Shown: positions 27,383 to 36,093 of the stretch, in pieces | Layout of the letters: every line of letters begins with the position of its first letter | Position numbering within the stretch: the first letter of the stretch is position 1 | Source: Nocardia amikacinitolerans NBRC 108937 | GTDB taxonomy: Bacteria; Actinomycetota; Actinomycetes; Mycobacteriales; Mycobacteriaceae | Direction of reading: 5' to 3' | Length of the DNA stretch: 64,000 nt | Assembly (NCBI RefSeq): GCF_001612615.1 | Contig: NZ_BDAU01000001.1 | Coordinates: 431,737-495,736 of the forward strand | The notes under the pieces: model-generated | The model's database searches: none | Seen by the model: the letters and a program-made list of their open reading frames with translations, nothing else | What the model was told of the DNA's origin: nothing | Program-made: the position numbers and the translations under genes

Positions 27383-28156
27383 ATGGCCACAGGCAAGCAC
27401 AGAGCTCCCAACCCGCAGCGGCAGAAGGTGGGCTCGATGGTCGCGGCGGGTGCTGTTCCCCTGGTGTTGGCGCTCGTCGGCACCGGAACCGCGAATGCCG
27501 AGCCCGCGGAGACGAATCCGGTCACCCAGCCCGAGCAGGCGGCGCAATGGCCGGCGGCCGACGCGCCCAACGCCATTCCGTACGAGGGCCTCGACATTCC
27601 CGACAACACTCGCAGTTCGCTGCAGTGGTCGCGGCCCGCGCCGGATCGGAGTTACCTCGCGCCGGTCGGTGTGCTGCACCCGCCGGTCCCGGTCGCGCCG
27701 GTGCCGCCGATCGCGCCGCCCCCGGGTCAGTTCCGCTTCGGTGACGTCACCGTGCCGACACCCGACTGGATCAACACCGAACAGGCGATCCAGATCAACG
27801 ACAACTCCGCCATGATCGAGGCGAATCTCGCGACGTTCCTCGACTCGATCGGCATGGAGCGCAGCCGGTCCGACCGCATCGCCAGTCAGACCATGGGTAC
27901 CGCGGCCATGGGCGCGGTGGCGGGCGCCGCCTCGGCGGTGCCGTTCGCGCTCACCTCGGCGATGGTCGGCGGAGCGGTCGGCCTGGTGACCGGTCTGGCG
28001 TTCGTGCCCGTCGGTCTCGTCGCGGGCCCGGCGCTCGGCGCGGCGGTCGGCGCCGCGGTGATCACCATTCCGGCAGCCGCCGTCGGTGCGGCCGCCGGTG
28101 CCGCCGTCGGCGCGGTCGCCGCCTTCAACGCCCCTTCGCGGGTCGTCGGCGACTGA
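27383..28156 (+). CDS. Secreted protein with C-terminal Gly/Ala-rich hydrophobic domain
   Basis: A 257-residue exported protein of unknown function. Residues 1-38 are a signal peptide (VAAGAVPLVLALVGTGTANA). Residues about 40-120 are Pro-rich (PVPVAPVPPIAPPPGQ). Residues about 170-250 are long Ala/Gly/Val stretches with repeated GxxxG and AxxxA spacing, a glycine-zipper-like membrane or self-assembly region. ATG at 27383 has AGAAAGGTGAGT upstream. It stands alone between the ndh terminator and a bidirectional terminator shared with ureD. No enzymatic motif is visible; a cell-envelope role is inferred only from composition. Confidence 0.7.
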   Translation: MATGKHRAPNPQRQKVGSMVAAGAVPLVLALVGTGTANAEPAETNPVTQPEQAAQWPAADAPNAIPYEGLDIPDNTRSSLQWSRPAPDRSYLAPVGVLHPPVPVAPVPPIAPPPGQFRFGDVTVPTPDWINTEQAIQINDNSAMIEANLATFLDSIGMERSRSDRIASQTMGTAAMGAVAGAASAVPFALTSAMVGGAVGLVTGLAFVPVGLVAGPALGAAVGAAVITIPAAAVGAAAGAAVGAVAAFNAPSRVVGD

Positions 28157-28210
28157 ACGCGCGGAAGGCGCTTCCGGCCACCGGGAAAGGTTCGCCGGAG
28201 GTCAGAGCAC

Positions 28211-28250
28211 AGGGCGGGGTTTCGACATCATGTCGGAGCCCCGCCCTTTC
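28211..28250. terminator. Hairpin terminator between the secreted protein gene and ureD
   Basis: AGGGCGGGG pairs with CCCCGCCCT, and inside it CGACAT pairs with ATGTCG, giving one long stem-loop followed by TTTC. It lies between two convergent genes and can serve both. Confidence 0.75.
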
Positions 28251-28322
28251 GGTTTCGCGAACAACCCGGTGCCACATTCGGTCGGAACTGAAAGGCCCTG
28301 CGCCCTCGTTGGTGCCCGAGAG

Positions 28323-29027
28323 TCAGGCGGTGGCGGGCACCGAAACCCCTGCGCCGCTGGCGCTTCGCGGGCTCACCGTGGCGCTCAGCCGCGCACCCAC
28401 CGCGGTGAACAGGCTTCCGCCCGCGGCGAGCGGCAGGCGCGTCGCGTGGAGTCCGAAGGTTTCGACCGGCCGATCGTCGGGATAGACGAGTTCGCTGTCG
28501 AGAGCGCGCGGCGCCGCGAGTGCGTCGTCGGTGGCGGTGCCGGAGCCGAGTTCGACACGGTGGCGCAGCAGCGGAAGGTCGTCCAGGTCGGCGATCAGAT
28601 CGCCGCGCCACGCACCCCGGTCCTCCCCCGCGCGTCCGATCTGCACGCGCTCGCGGAGCCGGAGACGGGCATCGGCCGCGAGCCGGACTGTGGTGAGCGA
28701 CCGGTGGTCCGCGCCGCCAGCCACGATTAGCGGCTCGGTCTCCACGTCCAGCTCGCCGCCATCGGCGACTTCGAAATGCCAGCGCGCGAAAGAGATTCGG
28801 GTCGCCGCACTCGGCAGTGCGATCGTCGCCGCGACCGAGCGCAGGAGGAGCCGCGCGCCCGGGCTCACCGTGACCGAGATGTCCAGTTCATCGCCACCCA
28901 GCGGGGTGGCGGCGGTGCCGATCAGGTGCACGGCGTCCGGGCCGGTCCGGCGGGCCGCGATTCCGCCGGACGCGTGGATCTCCGGGAGAGTGCCCGCCGC
29001 GGCGATGATCCTGAGCTCAGTGCGCAA
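28323..29027 (-). CDS. ureD: Urease accessory protein UreD
   Basis: A 234-residue UreD/UreH protein, the scaffold that binds apo-urease with UreF and UreG during nickel insertion. Recognisable family segments are [17 protein letters not shown], a [19 protein letters not shown] strand pair and [17 protein letters not shown]. Its start overlaps the end of ureG by 11 bases, so they are translationally coupled. It ends the ureF-ureG-ureD block and converges with the secreted protein gene. Confidence 0.92.
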   Translation of the reverse strand: MRTELRIIAAAGTLPEIHASGGIAARRTGPDAVHLIGTAATPLGGDELDISVTVSPGARLLLRSVAATIALPSAATRISFARWHFEVADGGELDVETEPLIVAGGADHRSLTTVRLAADARLRLRERVQIGRAGEDRGAWRGDLIADLDDLPLLRHRVELGSGTATDDALAAPRALDSELVYPDDRPVETFGLHATRLPLAAGGSLFTAVGARLSATVSPRSASGAGVSVPATA

Positions 29028-29709
29028 GGGAGGCCGCGTCTCCCGCGAGCTGTTCGCGCACCCAGGCCAGCACCGGGATCGCGGCCGGGTCCTCCGTCAG
29101 GGAGAGCAGGGCGGTCGGCCTGCCCTCGCGTACCTTGGCGGCGTCGCGCTCCATCACGCCGAGGTCGGCGCCGACCAGCGGGGCGAGGTCGGTCTTGTTG
29201 ACCACCAACAGATCCGAGAAGGTGACGCCGGGGCCGCCCTTGCGCGGCACCTTGTCGCCGCCAGCCACGTCGACGACGAAGATCTGCACGTCGATCAGGC
29301 CGGAGGAGAACGTCGCGGTGAGGTTGTCGCCGCCGGATTCCACCAGGATCAGATCCAGCGGCGGGTTGGCCGCGATCAGGTCGTCGATGGCGTCCAGGTT
29401 GGCGGTGATGTCGTCGCGGATGGCGGTGTGCGGGCAGCCGCCGGTCTGCACGGCGGCGATCCGCTCGTCCGGCAGCACCGCGTGGCGGCGCAGGAAGTCC
29501 GCGTCCTCGGTGGTGTAGATGTCGTTGGTCAGCACGGCGAGCGACAGTTCTCCGCGCAGCTGCCTGCACAGCGCGGCGACCAGCGCCGTCTTGCCCGAGC
29601 CGACGGGACCGCCGATCCCGATGCGCAGCGGCTCCCCCGGCATCCGCTTTCGTTTCGGCCGGTCGTGCGAATGATGGTGCGGTTCACCGTCGATCAGGTG
29701 CGGTGGCAT
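29017..29709 (-). CDS. ureG: Urease accessory GTPase UreG
   Basis: A 230-residue SIMIBI-class GTPase that delivers nickel to urease and powers its activation. A His-rich N-terminal tail (PHHHSHD) probably binds nickel. The P-loop GGPVGSGKT is at residues 33-41; [12 protein letters not shown] and [10 protein letters not shown] (G4) are typical of UreG. ATG at 29709 has GAGAAGGAGATGCCGT upstream. It lies between ureF and ureD. Confidence 0.95.
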   Translation of the reverse strand: MPPHLIDGEPHHHSHDRPKRKRMPGEPLRIGIGGPVGSGKTALVAALCRQLRGELSLAVLTNDIYTTEDADFLRRHAVLPDERIAAVQTGGCPHTAIRDDITANLDAIDDLIAANPPLDLILVESGGDNLTATFSSGLIDVQIFVVDVAGGDKVPRKGGPGVTFSDLLVVNKTDLAPLVGADLGVMERDAAKVREGRPTALLSLTEDPAAIPVLAWVREQLAGDAASLAH

Positions 29710-29738
29710 ACGGCATCTCCTTCTCTCGGGAACGTCGG

Positions 29739-30389
29739 TCAGCTGGCGAACAGCGGCATGGCGCGGTGCCGGTGCCGCTCGGCAAGCGCGTCCTGCAGCG
29801 GATCCGACAGCGCGGCGAGACCGTCGGCCGCCTCGGCGGCGGTGCGGTCGCAGAGCTCGGCCAGCCGGAGGGTGCAGGCGGCGACGGCCGCGGGATCGAG
29901 CGCGAGCAACCGCTGGGCGGCGGTGGCGGCGCCGGTAAGCGTGGTGTAGACGACCACGTCCGCCGTCTCGCGCGGGGTCACCGCGCAAGCGCTACCCACC
30001 GCGCCGAACACCGTGGACAGGTGCGGACGAGCCGCGAGATCGGTCCAATCGTGTTGTGCCCATACCTTTTTGGCCAAACGCAACAGCCCGCGACCCTGCG
30101 CGCGGGAGGCTGCCCGCGCCGCGGGCGACGGCGTCCGGGCATCGGCCTCGGCGTCCGCGCGACGCGGGTCGAGGTCGCCCGCGCACACCGCAGCGGCCAG
30201 CGAAGCGGCGACCAGGCCGGAGGTTCGCACGCGGCGGCGCAGATACGCATCGACGGTCGCGACGTCGCGCACCAGCCCGGCGGCGACGGCCTCTTCGACG
30301 CCGCCCGAGTGCACGTGCCCGCCGATCGGCAGCCGCGAGTCGGCCAGGGCGAACAGTGTCGCCGGGCTCGTCGCGCCTGTCTGCGGCAT
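29739..30389 (-). CDS. ureF: Urease accessory protein UreF
   Basis: A 216-residue helical protein that bridges UreD and UreG in the nickel-insertion complex. The N-terminal [21 protein letters not shown] motif region and central [18 protein letters not shown] fit UreF. ATG at 30389 has AAGGTCG upstream. It is now the first gene of the accessory block: ureC, its usual upstream neighbour, lies about 11.7 kb away, so a new promoter between 30390 and 30458 or readthrough must drive it. Confidence 0.9.
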   Translation of the reverse strand: MPQTGATSPATLFALADSRLPIGGHVHSGGVEEAVAAGLVRDVATVDAYLRRRVRTSGLVAASLAAAVCAGDLDPRRADAEADARTPSPAARAASRAQGRGLLRLAKKVWAQHDWTDLAARPHLSTVFGAVGSACAVTPRETADVVVYTTLTGAATAAQRLLALDPAAVAACTLRLAELCDRTAAEAADGLAALSDPLQDALAERHRHRAMPLFAS

Positions 30390-30458
30390 CGTTCGACCTT
30401 ATGCGTACATCCGCGTTCGCTCCAGCCGTGCGCGCGTTTCCGACGGCCTACGTCCGGC

Positions 30459-31338
30459 TCACGCGTCGCCGCGGCGGAAGGCGCGGGCGAGGAAACGCTG
30501 GGCTTGGCCACGGGTGAGGTCGGTCCATGCCTGAATGGGCGCCGACCACCACGGTGCGATCTCGGCGGGTTTGGCGGTGACGGCGTGGCAGACGAGATCC
30601 GACGCCTCGTCGACGGTGAGCCCGGGCACCCTGCTGAAGTCGGTGGGCGCGCTCATCCTGGTGTGCACGAGCGGCATGTAGATGGACGTGGTGGTGAGCC
30701 CGTCTGCGGCGATCTCGGTGGCGACGCTGCGCAGCCATACGTCGAACGCCGCCTTCGACGCGCCGTAGGCGGCCCAGCGCGGGGCGGGTGGCATGAGCCA
30801 CACCCCAGGTGGACATGTTGACGATGTGCCCGCTGCCCCGAGATCGCATGGCGGGCAACAAGGTCAGCAGCAGGCGGACCGGACCGAGGTAGTTCACGTC
30901 GATGGTCCGGGTGAAATCGTGGAAACGATCGTAGGATTCGTCGATCGGGCGGCGAATCGACTTGCCCGCGTTGTTGATCAGCACATCGATGTGACCGTGC
31001 GCGGCGAGCAGCTCGGTGGCGAGACGGTCGACCGCGGCCATGTCGGTCATGTCGGTCGGATAGACGTGCGCGACGCCGCCGGCGGCGGTGATCTCGGCGG
31101 CCAGCCTTTCGAGTTCGGTGGCGGACCGCGCGACGAGCAGCACGGTCGCGCCCGCCGCCGCGAGCTTGCGTGCGCTGGCCTTCCCGATACCGTGCGACGC
31201 GCCGGTCACCAGCACGTGGCGGCCGGAGACCGCGGCGCGCAGGTCCTTCTCCGACGGCCGCGAGGTCGGGTACAGCAGCTTGGCGGCCACCCGCTCGGCG
31301 AGCGGTCGCCCGTTTCGGGTGGGCTCAGTCTGGGACAC
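30459..31338 (-). pseudogene. SDR-family oxidoreductase split by a frameshift
   Basis: The N-terminal frame (31338 to about 30803) encodes an SDR with VLVTGASHGIGKASARKL, LINNAGKSIRRP and SGHIVNMSTWGV. The rest of the same protein, including the catalytic YGASKAAFD and the C-terminus, continues in the +1 frame (end 30459). The break lies at about 30800-30812 in a GGTGTGG run; a lost GT dinucleotide or one extra base explains it. The full protein would be about 290 residues, close to the mycobacterial SDRs with the same N-terminal extension. A real mutation and a sequencing error cannot be told apart here. The start is GTG. Confidence 0.8.
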
Positions 31339-31431
31339 CCCACCAATGTATGGCGCGCTGGGGGTTTCTACCCGGTTCCCGACGTAGAAACCCGGCGGTG
31401 CCGCGGTCGGTCGGTGCGAGAGGATTCGAGG

Positions 31432-32163
31432 ATGTCGTCACAACCTTCCCGCCCTGCGGGACTCGGCGCCTGGATCGCCAGGGTGATCGCCGTCGTTCTG
31501 CTCGTTCCGGTTCGACTCCTCTGGGAAGGCGTGCGCCTGCTCGGGCGACTGTTCGCCGCGGCCGTCGACTACTTCGTCACCCGCCTGCTCGCGCCCGTGG
31601 CCCGGTTCGTCTGGTACTGGGTGATCCGTCCGATCTGGTTGTTCTTCAAGGACTTTCTGTGGGGCTGGGTGCTCCAGCACGTGCTGTGGGGTCTGGTGCT
31701 GACGCCGTTGCTCGCACTGCTGCTCGACTACTTCCTGCGCCCGCTGCGCCAGGCCGTCGAGCGCTGGCTGTGGCGCGCGCTGGTGCGGCCCGCACTCGTG
31801 TGGTTGTGGCGCACGGTGCTGGAACCGCTGATCGGCCTGCTGCTCGCGACGGTGTACTTCCTCGGCAAGTGGCTCGTGGTCTGGCCGCTGGTTCAGCTGT
31901 GGCGCTGGGTGCTGCGTCCCCTGTGGGTGCTGTTGCGGACGGTCGTGATCTACGGGTGGCGAGTGGCGACCGTCATCGTCGGGGTGTTGGTCGTGACGCC
32001 GTGCCGTTTCGTCTACCGCACCGTGCTGCGTCCGCTGCTGCTCGCCCTCGCCGCGGTCTGGGTCGCCGTGGTCGTCCGTCCGGTGCGTTGGGTGCACGGC
32101 ACCGTGGTCACGCCGGTCAATCGGTGGGCCGCCGAGATCATGACCGGCGTGTTCGGCCGCTGA
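31432..32163 (+). CDS. Multi-pass Trp/Arg-rich membrane protein with internal repeats
   Basis: A 243-residue protein made almost wholly of hydrophobic segments separated by short basic turns. A loose unit of roughly 18-20 residues recurs, with elements such as VIRPIW, FLRPLR, LVRPAL, VLRPLW, VLRPLL and VVRPVRW: each has Arg-Pro after a Val/Leu pair and is followed by Trp-rich hydrophobic residues. No known domain was recognised. ATG at 31432 follows AGAGGATTCGAGG. It overlaps the 3' end of the convergent MFS gene by 26 bp. The role is unknown; the repeat pattern suggests a coiled or solenoid-like set of membrane hairpins. Confidence 0.65.
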   Translation: MSSQPSRPAGLGAWIARVIAVVLLVPVRLLWEGVRLLGRLFAAAVDYFVTRLLAPVARFVWYWVIRPIWLFFKDFLWGWVLQHVLWGLVLTPLLALLLDYFLRPLRQAVERWLWRALVRPALVWLWRTVLEPLIGLLLATVYFLGKWLVVWPLVQLWRWVLRPLWVLLRTVVIYGWRVATVIVGVLVVTPCRFVYRTVLRPLLLALAAVWVAVVVRPVRWVHGTVVTPVNRWAAEIMTGVFGR

Positions 32164-33640
32164 CAGGCCGCCGGGTCGCCACCCAGGCCACGATCGCCAT
32201 CAGCACCAGCAGAGCCGCGCCGGCGGTCGTCGCGACGTGCATACCGTCCACGAACGAGGCGGCCGCGCTGTGCACCAGCTCCTTGTCGGCGCCCGCGTGC
32301 TGGATCGTCTCGCCCAGCGTCGAGTCGTAGTCGCCGCCGGAACGGAAGACCAGCGCAGCGAGCGAGCCGAGCAGCGCGAGCCCGAGCGCGTTGCCGAGTT
32401 CGAAGCTGGTCTCCGAGATGCCGACCGCCGAGCCGGCCCGCTCCGGCGGCACCGACGACACGGCGACATCGGAGACGAGGGTGAACGCCAGGCCGTATCC
32501 GACACCCGCGATGGTCGAACCCGCCAGGTACCAGCCGACCCCGCCGTCCACGCCGACACCGAGCAGCAGCAGATTGCCCAGGGCGGACGCGAGGAGCGCG
32601 AGCACGAAGGTAGCGCGGACGCCGATCCGCTGTCCGACGCGCGCACCGCTCATCGAGCAGATGAACACCGCGACGGCCATCGGAATGCCGAGCAAGGCGG
32701 CGGCGAGCGGGTCGCGGCCGGTGACCGACTGCAAGTAGACGCTGGTGAGGTAACTCAGCGCCGCCAGCGACATCATGCCGACCAGGCTCGAGCCGATAGC
32801 GACGGAGAACTGGGCGCGCCGGAAGAGCCGCAGGTCGAGCAGCGGTTCGGCGAGGGTGCGCTGCCTGCGCACGAAGACGACCAGCAGCGCGACGCCGATC
32901 GCTCCGATGACGATGCCCGCCGCGTCGATACCTTCCGACGCGGCGTGCTTGACGGCGTAGACCACCGGCAGGATGCCGCCGATGGACAGCGCGACGCTCG
33001 GCAGATCCAGCGGGCCGAGCGCTGCCGAGCGGTGCTCGGGCAACAGGAACGGCCCGAACGCCAGCAGAATCAGCAGCAGCGGAAGATTGATGAGAAAGAC
33101 CGCGCCCCACCAGAAGTGGTGCAGCAGCAGTCCGCCGATGATCGGGCCGACCGCGGAGCCGCCCGCGAAGAACGCCGTCCACACGCCGATCGCGGCGGCC
33201 CGCTCGCGCGCGTCGGGGAAGAGGCTGGAAATCAGCGCGAGGCTGGACGGCAACAGGGTCGCGCCGCCGATGCCCATCAGCGCCCGCGCCACGATCAGCA
33301 CGCCCGCGGTGGGTGCGAAAGCAGCGAGCACCGAGGCGATGCCGAACACGGTGGCGCCGATTAGCAGGATGTTGCGCCGCCCGATCCTGTCGCCGAGATT
33401 GCCCATGGTGATCAGCAGGCCTGCGATGAGGAAGCCGTAGATGTCGAGAATCCACAGTTGCTGCGCCGCGGACGGATCGAGGTCGACGGTCAGCGTGGGC
33501 ATGGCAAGGAACAGCACCGAGATGTCCATCGACACCAGCAGCACCGGCAGCAGCAGCACCGCGAGCCCGAGCCAAGCGCGCCGTGAGCCGATGGCGACGG
33601 GCGACCCGTGCGTGGGCCGCACTGTCTCCAGGTCTGTCAT
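32138..33640 (-). CDS. MFS transporter, DHA2 (14-TMS) drug efflux family
   Basis: A 500-residue efflux pump. VLLVSMDISVLFLAMPTL is motif D1, GNLGDRIGRRNILLIG motif A, and GISETSFELGNALGLALLG a conserved late segment shared with the 9.1-kb transporter. About 14 membrane helices are expected. ATG at 33640 has GAGAGGAATCGGG upstream. A TetR gene is divergent, and two similar inverted repeats fill the space between them, so drug-inducible expression under that repressor is likely. The 3' end overlaps the membrane protein gene on the other strand. Confidence 0.87.
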   Translation of the reverse strand: MTDLETVRPTHGSPVAIGSRRAWLGLAVLLLPVLLVSMDISVLFLAMPTLTVDLDPSAAQQLWILDIYGFLIAGLLITMGNLGDRIGRRNILLIGATVFGIASVLAAFAPTAGVLIVARALMGIGGATLLPSSLALISSLFPDARERAAAIGVWTAFFAGGSAVGPIIGGLLLHHFWWGAVFLINLPLLLILLAFGPFLLPEHRSAALGPLDLPSVALSIGGILPVVYAVKHAASEGIDAAGIVIGAIGVALLVVFVRRQRTLAEPLLDLRLFRRAQFSVAIGSSLVGMMSLAALSYLTSVYLQSVTGRDPLAAALLGIPMAVAVFICSMSGARVGQRIGVRATFVLALLASALGNLLLLGVGVDGGVGWYLAGSTIAGVGYGLAFTLVSDVAVSSVPPERAGSAVGISETSFELGNALGLALLGSLAALVFRSGGDYDSTLGETIQHAGADKELVHSAAASFVDGMHVATTAGAALLVLMAIVAWVATRRPVSGRTRRS

Positions 33641-33660
33641 CCCGATTCCTCTCCCGTGTC

Positions 33661-33698
33661 GCGTACGCCGTACGCATGAGTCCGGGTACAGTGTACGC
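33661..33698. promoter_or_regulatory. Twin inverted-repeat operators between the MFS gene and tetR
   Basis: GCGTACGCCGTACGC (33661-33675) is a perfect inverted repeat with a three-base centre. GGGTACAGTGTACGC (33684-33698) repeats the same GTAC-NNN-GTAC core with one arm mismatch. Centres are 23 bp apart, about two helical turns, which suits two repressor dimers on one face of the DNA. Confidence 0.7.
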
Positions 33699-33731
33699 AT
33701 CCTGGCCCGGAACCCGAAAGCGAGTCATGGG

Positions 33732-34406
33732 ATGACTGAGCCGAAGCTCAACCGCGTCGCCATCGTCGACACCGCGATCGCGCTCGCGGACGACGAAGGA
33801 CTCGACGCGGTGTCCATGCGCCGCATCGCCGACCGGATGGGCGTCGGCGCGATGTCGCTGTACCGGCACATCGCCAACAAGGACGAGCTCATCGCGGCGA
33901 TGACCGACGAGGTCACCCGCCGCCACCCCTATCCGTCGGCCGAAGGGCGGGGCTGGACCTGGCGCGACCGCGTCCACATCGCGGCCGAGATCGACTGGGA
34001 CCTCTACCAGCGCCACCCCTGGGTCATCCTCACCTTCGCGATGCCCCGCTACAGCTTCGGCCCGCACAGCATGGCCTGCCTCGCCTGGTTGGTCGAGGGC
34101 TTCCGCGAGCTCGACGTCTCGCCGCGCGAGGCCATGCAGATGGCGTTCTCGGTGTGGAACTACATCTCGGGCGCGACCCTGCCGCAAGTCAGCTCGGCGC
34201 TGATGACCCGAAAGGGCATCGAGACCGACGGCGACAACGGGCTGCGCGCGCTGCTGGAAGGCACGCCGAACGGGCCGGTCCCCGCCGCGCTCGCCGAGTT
34301 GCAAGGCGCGGGTGTCAGCGATCTCACCTCCGAGGACCTGTTGTTCTCCGGCCTCGAGGCGCTGTGCGACGGGTTCGCCGCGCGGGTCCGGCACCGCACG
34401 GCTTGA
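33732..34406 (+). CDS. TetR-family repressor of the divergent MFS pump
   Basis: A 224-residue regulator. The helix-turn-helix is VSMRRIADRMGVGAMSLYRHIANKDEL, residues about 29-55. The C-terminal half resembles the TetR_C ligand domain found in tetracycline-repressor-like proteins. It is divergent from the DHA2 transporter and separated from it by the twin operators. ATG at 33732 starts immediately before the conserved region, with AAAGCGAG upstream. The inducer cannot be read from the sequence. Confidence 0.88.
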   Translation: MTEPKLNRVAIVDTAIALADDEGLDAVSMRRIADRMGVGAMSLYRHIANKDELIAAMTDEVTRRHPYPSAEGRGWTWRDRVHIAAEIDWDLYQRHPWVILTFAMPRYSFGPHSMACLAWLVEGFRELDVSPREAMQMAFSVWNYISGATLPQVSSALMTRKGIETDGDNGLRALLEGTPNGPVPAALAELQGAGVSDLTSEDLLFSGLEALCDGFAARVRHRTA

Positions 34407-34440
34407 CCCCAACCTCGCTCGAGGTTGCAGGGTGAGCACC

Positions 34441-35436
34441 ATGCACGCGATCCGACTGCACGCCTTCGGGCCCGCCGAGAACCTCCGCTACGACACCCTC
34501 CCCGATCCCGAACCGGGGCCCGGCCAGGTCCGCGTCGCGGTCGCCGCCGCCGGGGTGCACGTCGTTGACACTGCGCTGCGCCGCGGCACGCCGGGGCCCT
34601 ATCCGGCGCCGGAGTTGCCGACCGTGCCCGGCCGGGAGGTCGCGGGCACGGTCGATCGGGTCGGCGCGGGCGTCGACCCGGCCTGGCTCGGGAAGCCGGT
34701 GGTCGCCCACCTCGGTGCGGCGCCCGGCGGGTATGCCGAGCTCGCGGTCGTGGAAGCTGCTCGCCTGCACAGCATTCCGGAGAATCTGGGTCCCGCCGAG
34801 GCGGTCGCGATGATCGGCACCGGGCGGACCACCATGGGCATCCTCCAGTTCGCCGACGTCGGTCCGGACAGCGTCGCGGTGGTGACCGCGGCCGCGGGCG
34901 GCATCGGAACCCTGCTGATGCAGTATCTGAAAGCGTTGGGCGCCACCGTGATCGGTCTCGCGGGCGGACCCTCGAAGGTGGCGCGGGTAGCCGGGAACGG
35001 CGCCGACATCGCCGTCGACTATCTCCTGCCGGACTGGCCCGAACGGGTGCGCGCCCGGCTCGGCGACCGCGCCGCGACCCTCGTCTTCGATGCCATCGGC
35101 GGCGAAACCGCAAGGGCGGCCGTCGATCTCCTCGGCGAAGGCGGCAGCCATCTGGTCTACGGCTTCGCCGGAAAGGGGCCGAAGGACGGTCAGGCGCTCA
35201 CCTTCACCGCCGACGAGCTGACCGAGCGAGGCATCACCTCGCAGGTGGTGCTCGGCCCGCCCATGCTGCGGCCCGTCGGCGGCGACATCCGCGTGCTCGA
35301 GGACCGCGCCATGGCGGAGGCGGCAGCCGGACGCCTACGCCCCGCGCTGCACCGCTTCGACCTCGCGGACGCGGCGGGAGCGCACCGCGCCATCGAAACC
35401 CGCGCCACCATGGGCAAGGTCGTGCTCATCCCCTGA
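34441..35436 (+). CDS. NADPH:quinone oxidoreductase-like MDR protein
   Basis: A 331-residue medium-chain dehydrogenase/reductase. The N-terminal GroES-like domain lacks the zinc ligands of alcohol dehydrogenases, typical of quinone oxidoreductases. The nucleotide-binding domain shows VTAAAGGIGTLLMQYLKALG, and the adenine-ribose region GLAGGPSK suits NADPH. ATG at 34441 (AGGGTGA upstream) or GTG at 34432 are possible. It follows the TetR gene by 34 bp and may be cotranscribed, linking redox detoxification to the efflux pair. A small hairpin (34411-34426, AACCTCG arms) lies between them. Confidence 0.85.
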   Translation: MHAIRLHAFGPAENLRYDTLPDPEPGPGQVRVAVAAAGVHVVDTALRRGTPGPYPAPELPTVPGREVAGTVDRVGAGVDPAWLGKPVVAHLGAAPGGYAELAVVEAARLHSIPENLGPAEAVAMIGTGRTTMGILQFADVGPDSVAVVTAAAGGIGTLLMQYLKALGATVIGLAGGPSKVARVAGNGADIAVDYLLPDWPERVRARLGDRAATLVFDAIGGETARAAVDLLGEGGSHLVYGFAGKGPKDGQALTFTADELTERGITSQVVLGPPMLRPVGGDIRVLEDRAMAEAAAGRLRPALHRFDLADAAGAHRAIETRATMGKVVLIP

Positions 35437-35447
35437 CCGGTGTGGGA

Positions 35448-35467
35448 GGTACCACGCGCGTGGTACC
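35448..35467. promoter_or_regulatory. Perfect 20-bp palindrome, candidate toxin-antitoxin operator
   Basis: GGTACCACGCGCGTGGTACC reads the same on both strands. A likely -10 (TACGAT, 35475-35480) begins eight bases downstream, and a GTG at 35487 would be the first transcribed codon, so the palindrome sits where the antitoxin complex would block RNA polymerase. Confidence 0.75.
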
Positions 35468-35483
35468 GGCACGGTACGATCGG

Positions 35484-35771
35484 GTGGTGGCCTACGAGTG
35501 GTGGTACGGCATTGTCACGGTTCTGGCGTTGGCCGGGGTCGAGCGCCACGAGGTGATCGAGGTGCTGTATGCCGATCGTCGTTGGCCGCGACGTGGCGTC
35601 GATCCGGTGACCGGGTTGTCGGCGCTGACGATCTGGGGTCGCACCGATGACGGGCGGCCGTTGATCGTCACCCTGCGGGCGTCGGACGGCTTCGATCATC
35701 AGATCGTCGCCGCCCAGCCGATGACGCCGGATCAACTCCAGGAATTCAGCAAGTGGGAGAAGACGCGATGA
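35484..35771 (+). CDS. BrnT-like toxin of a type II toxin-antitoxin pair
   Basis: A 95-residue protein. The segment from LTIWGRTDDGRPLIVTLRAS to the C-terminal MTPDQLQEF matches the RNase-fold core of BrnT-like toxins (beta strands around GRTxDGRxLxV, then a final helix), and HEVIEVLYAD fits the preceding helix. BrnT cleaves RNA and is neutralised by BrnA. As in brnTA, the toxin gene comes first, and its stop overlaps the antitoxin ATG (ATGA). Start is GTG 35484 or 35487; there is no clear ribosome binding site, consistent with a leaderless transcript. Family assignment is by pattern, not by search. Confidence 0.65.
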   Translation: MVAYEWWYGIVTVLALAGVERHEVIEVLYADRRWPRRGVDPVTGLSALTIWGRTDDGRPLIVTLRASDGFDHQIVAAQPMTPDQLQEFSKWEKTR

Positions 35772-36076
35772 GCAGCACCGAATGGCCCGACACCCCCGAA
35801 GAGATGGCCGCTCTCGCCGCACGTCTGGAGTACACCGACGAACCGGTCGAGTTGCCCCCGACGCCCGGCCCCGAGGGGATCATGGTGTCGCGGTCGCTGA
35901 AGATGCCGTCCGATCTCGACGCGCGAATCAAGGCCGCGGCCGCCGATCGCGGCATCACTCAGTCCATGCTGATGCGCCAGCTCTTGGAGACCGGCCTCGC
36001 CGCCATCGAACACGACCACCCGATCTCCTTGACCGACGCCATCCGCGCCCTGGCCGGACTGCCCAAGTCCGCCTGA
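35768..36076 (+). CDS. Ribbon-helix-helix antitoxin
   Basis: A 102-residue protein. Residues about 45-75 (SLKMPSDLDARIKAAAADRG and following ITQSMLMRQLLE) form a ribbon-helix-helix DNA-binding domain; the acidic N-terminus (residues 1-35) and short C-terminus would bind the toxin. In BrnA the DNA-binding part is also in the second half. ATG at 35768 has GGGAGAAG upstream and overlaps the toxin stop. The perfect palindrome upstream of the toxin is the expected autoregulatory site. Confidence 0.75.
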   Translation: MSSTEWPDTPEEMAALAARLEYTDEPVELPPTPGPEGIMVSRSLKMPSDLDARIKAAAADRGITQSMLMRQLLETGLAAIEHDHPISLTDAIRALAGLPKSA

Positions 36077-36093
36077 GTCGGCGCGGCGAGAGC

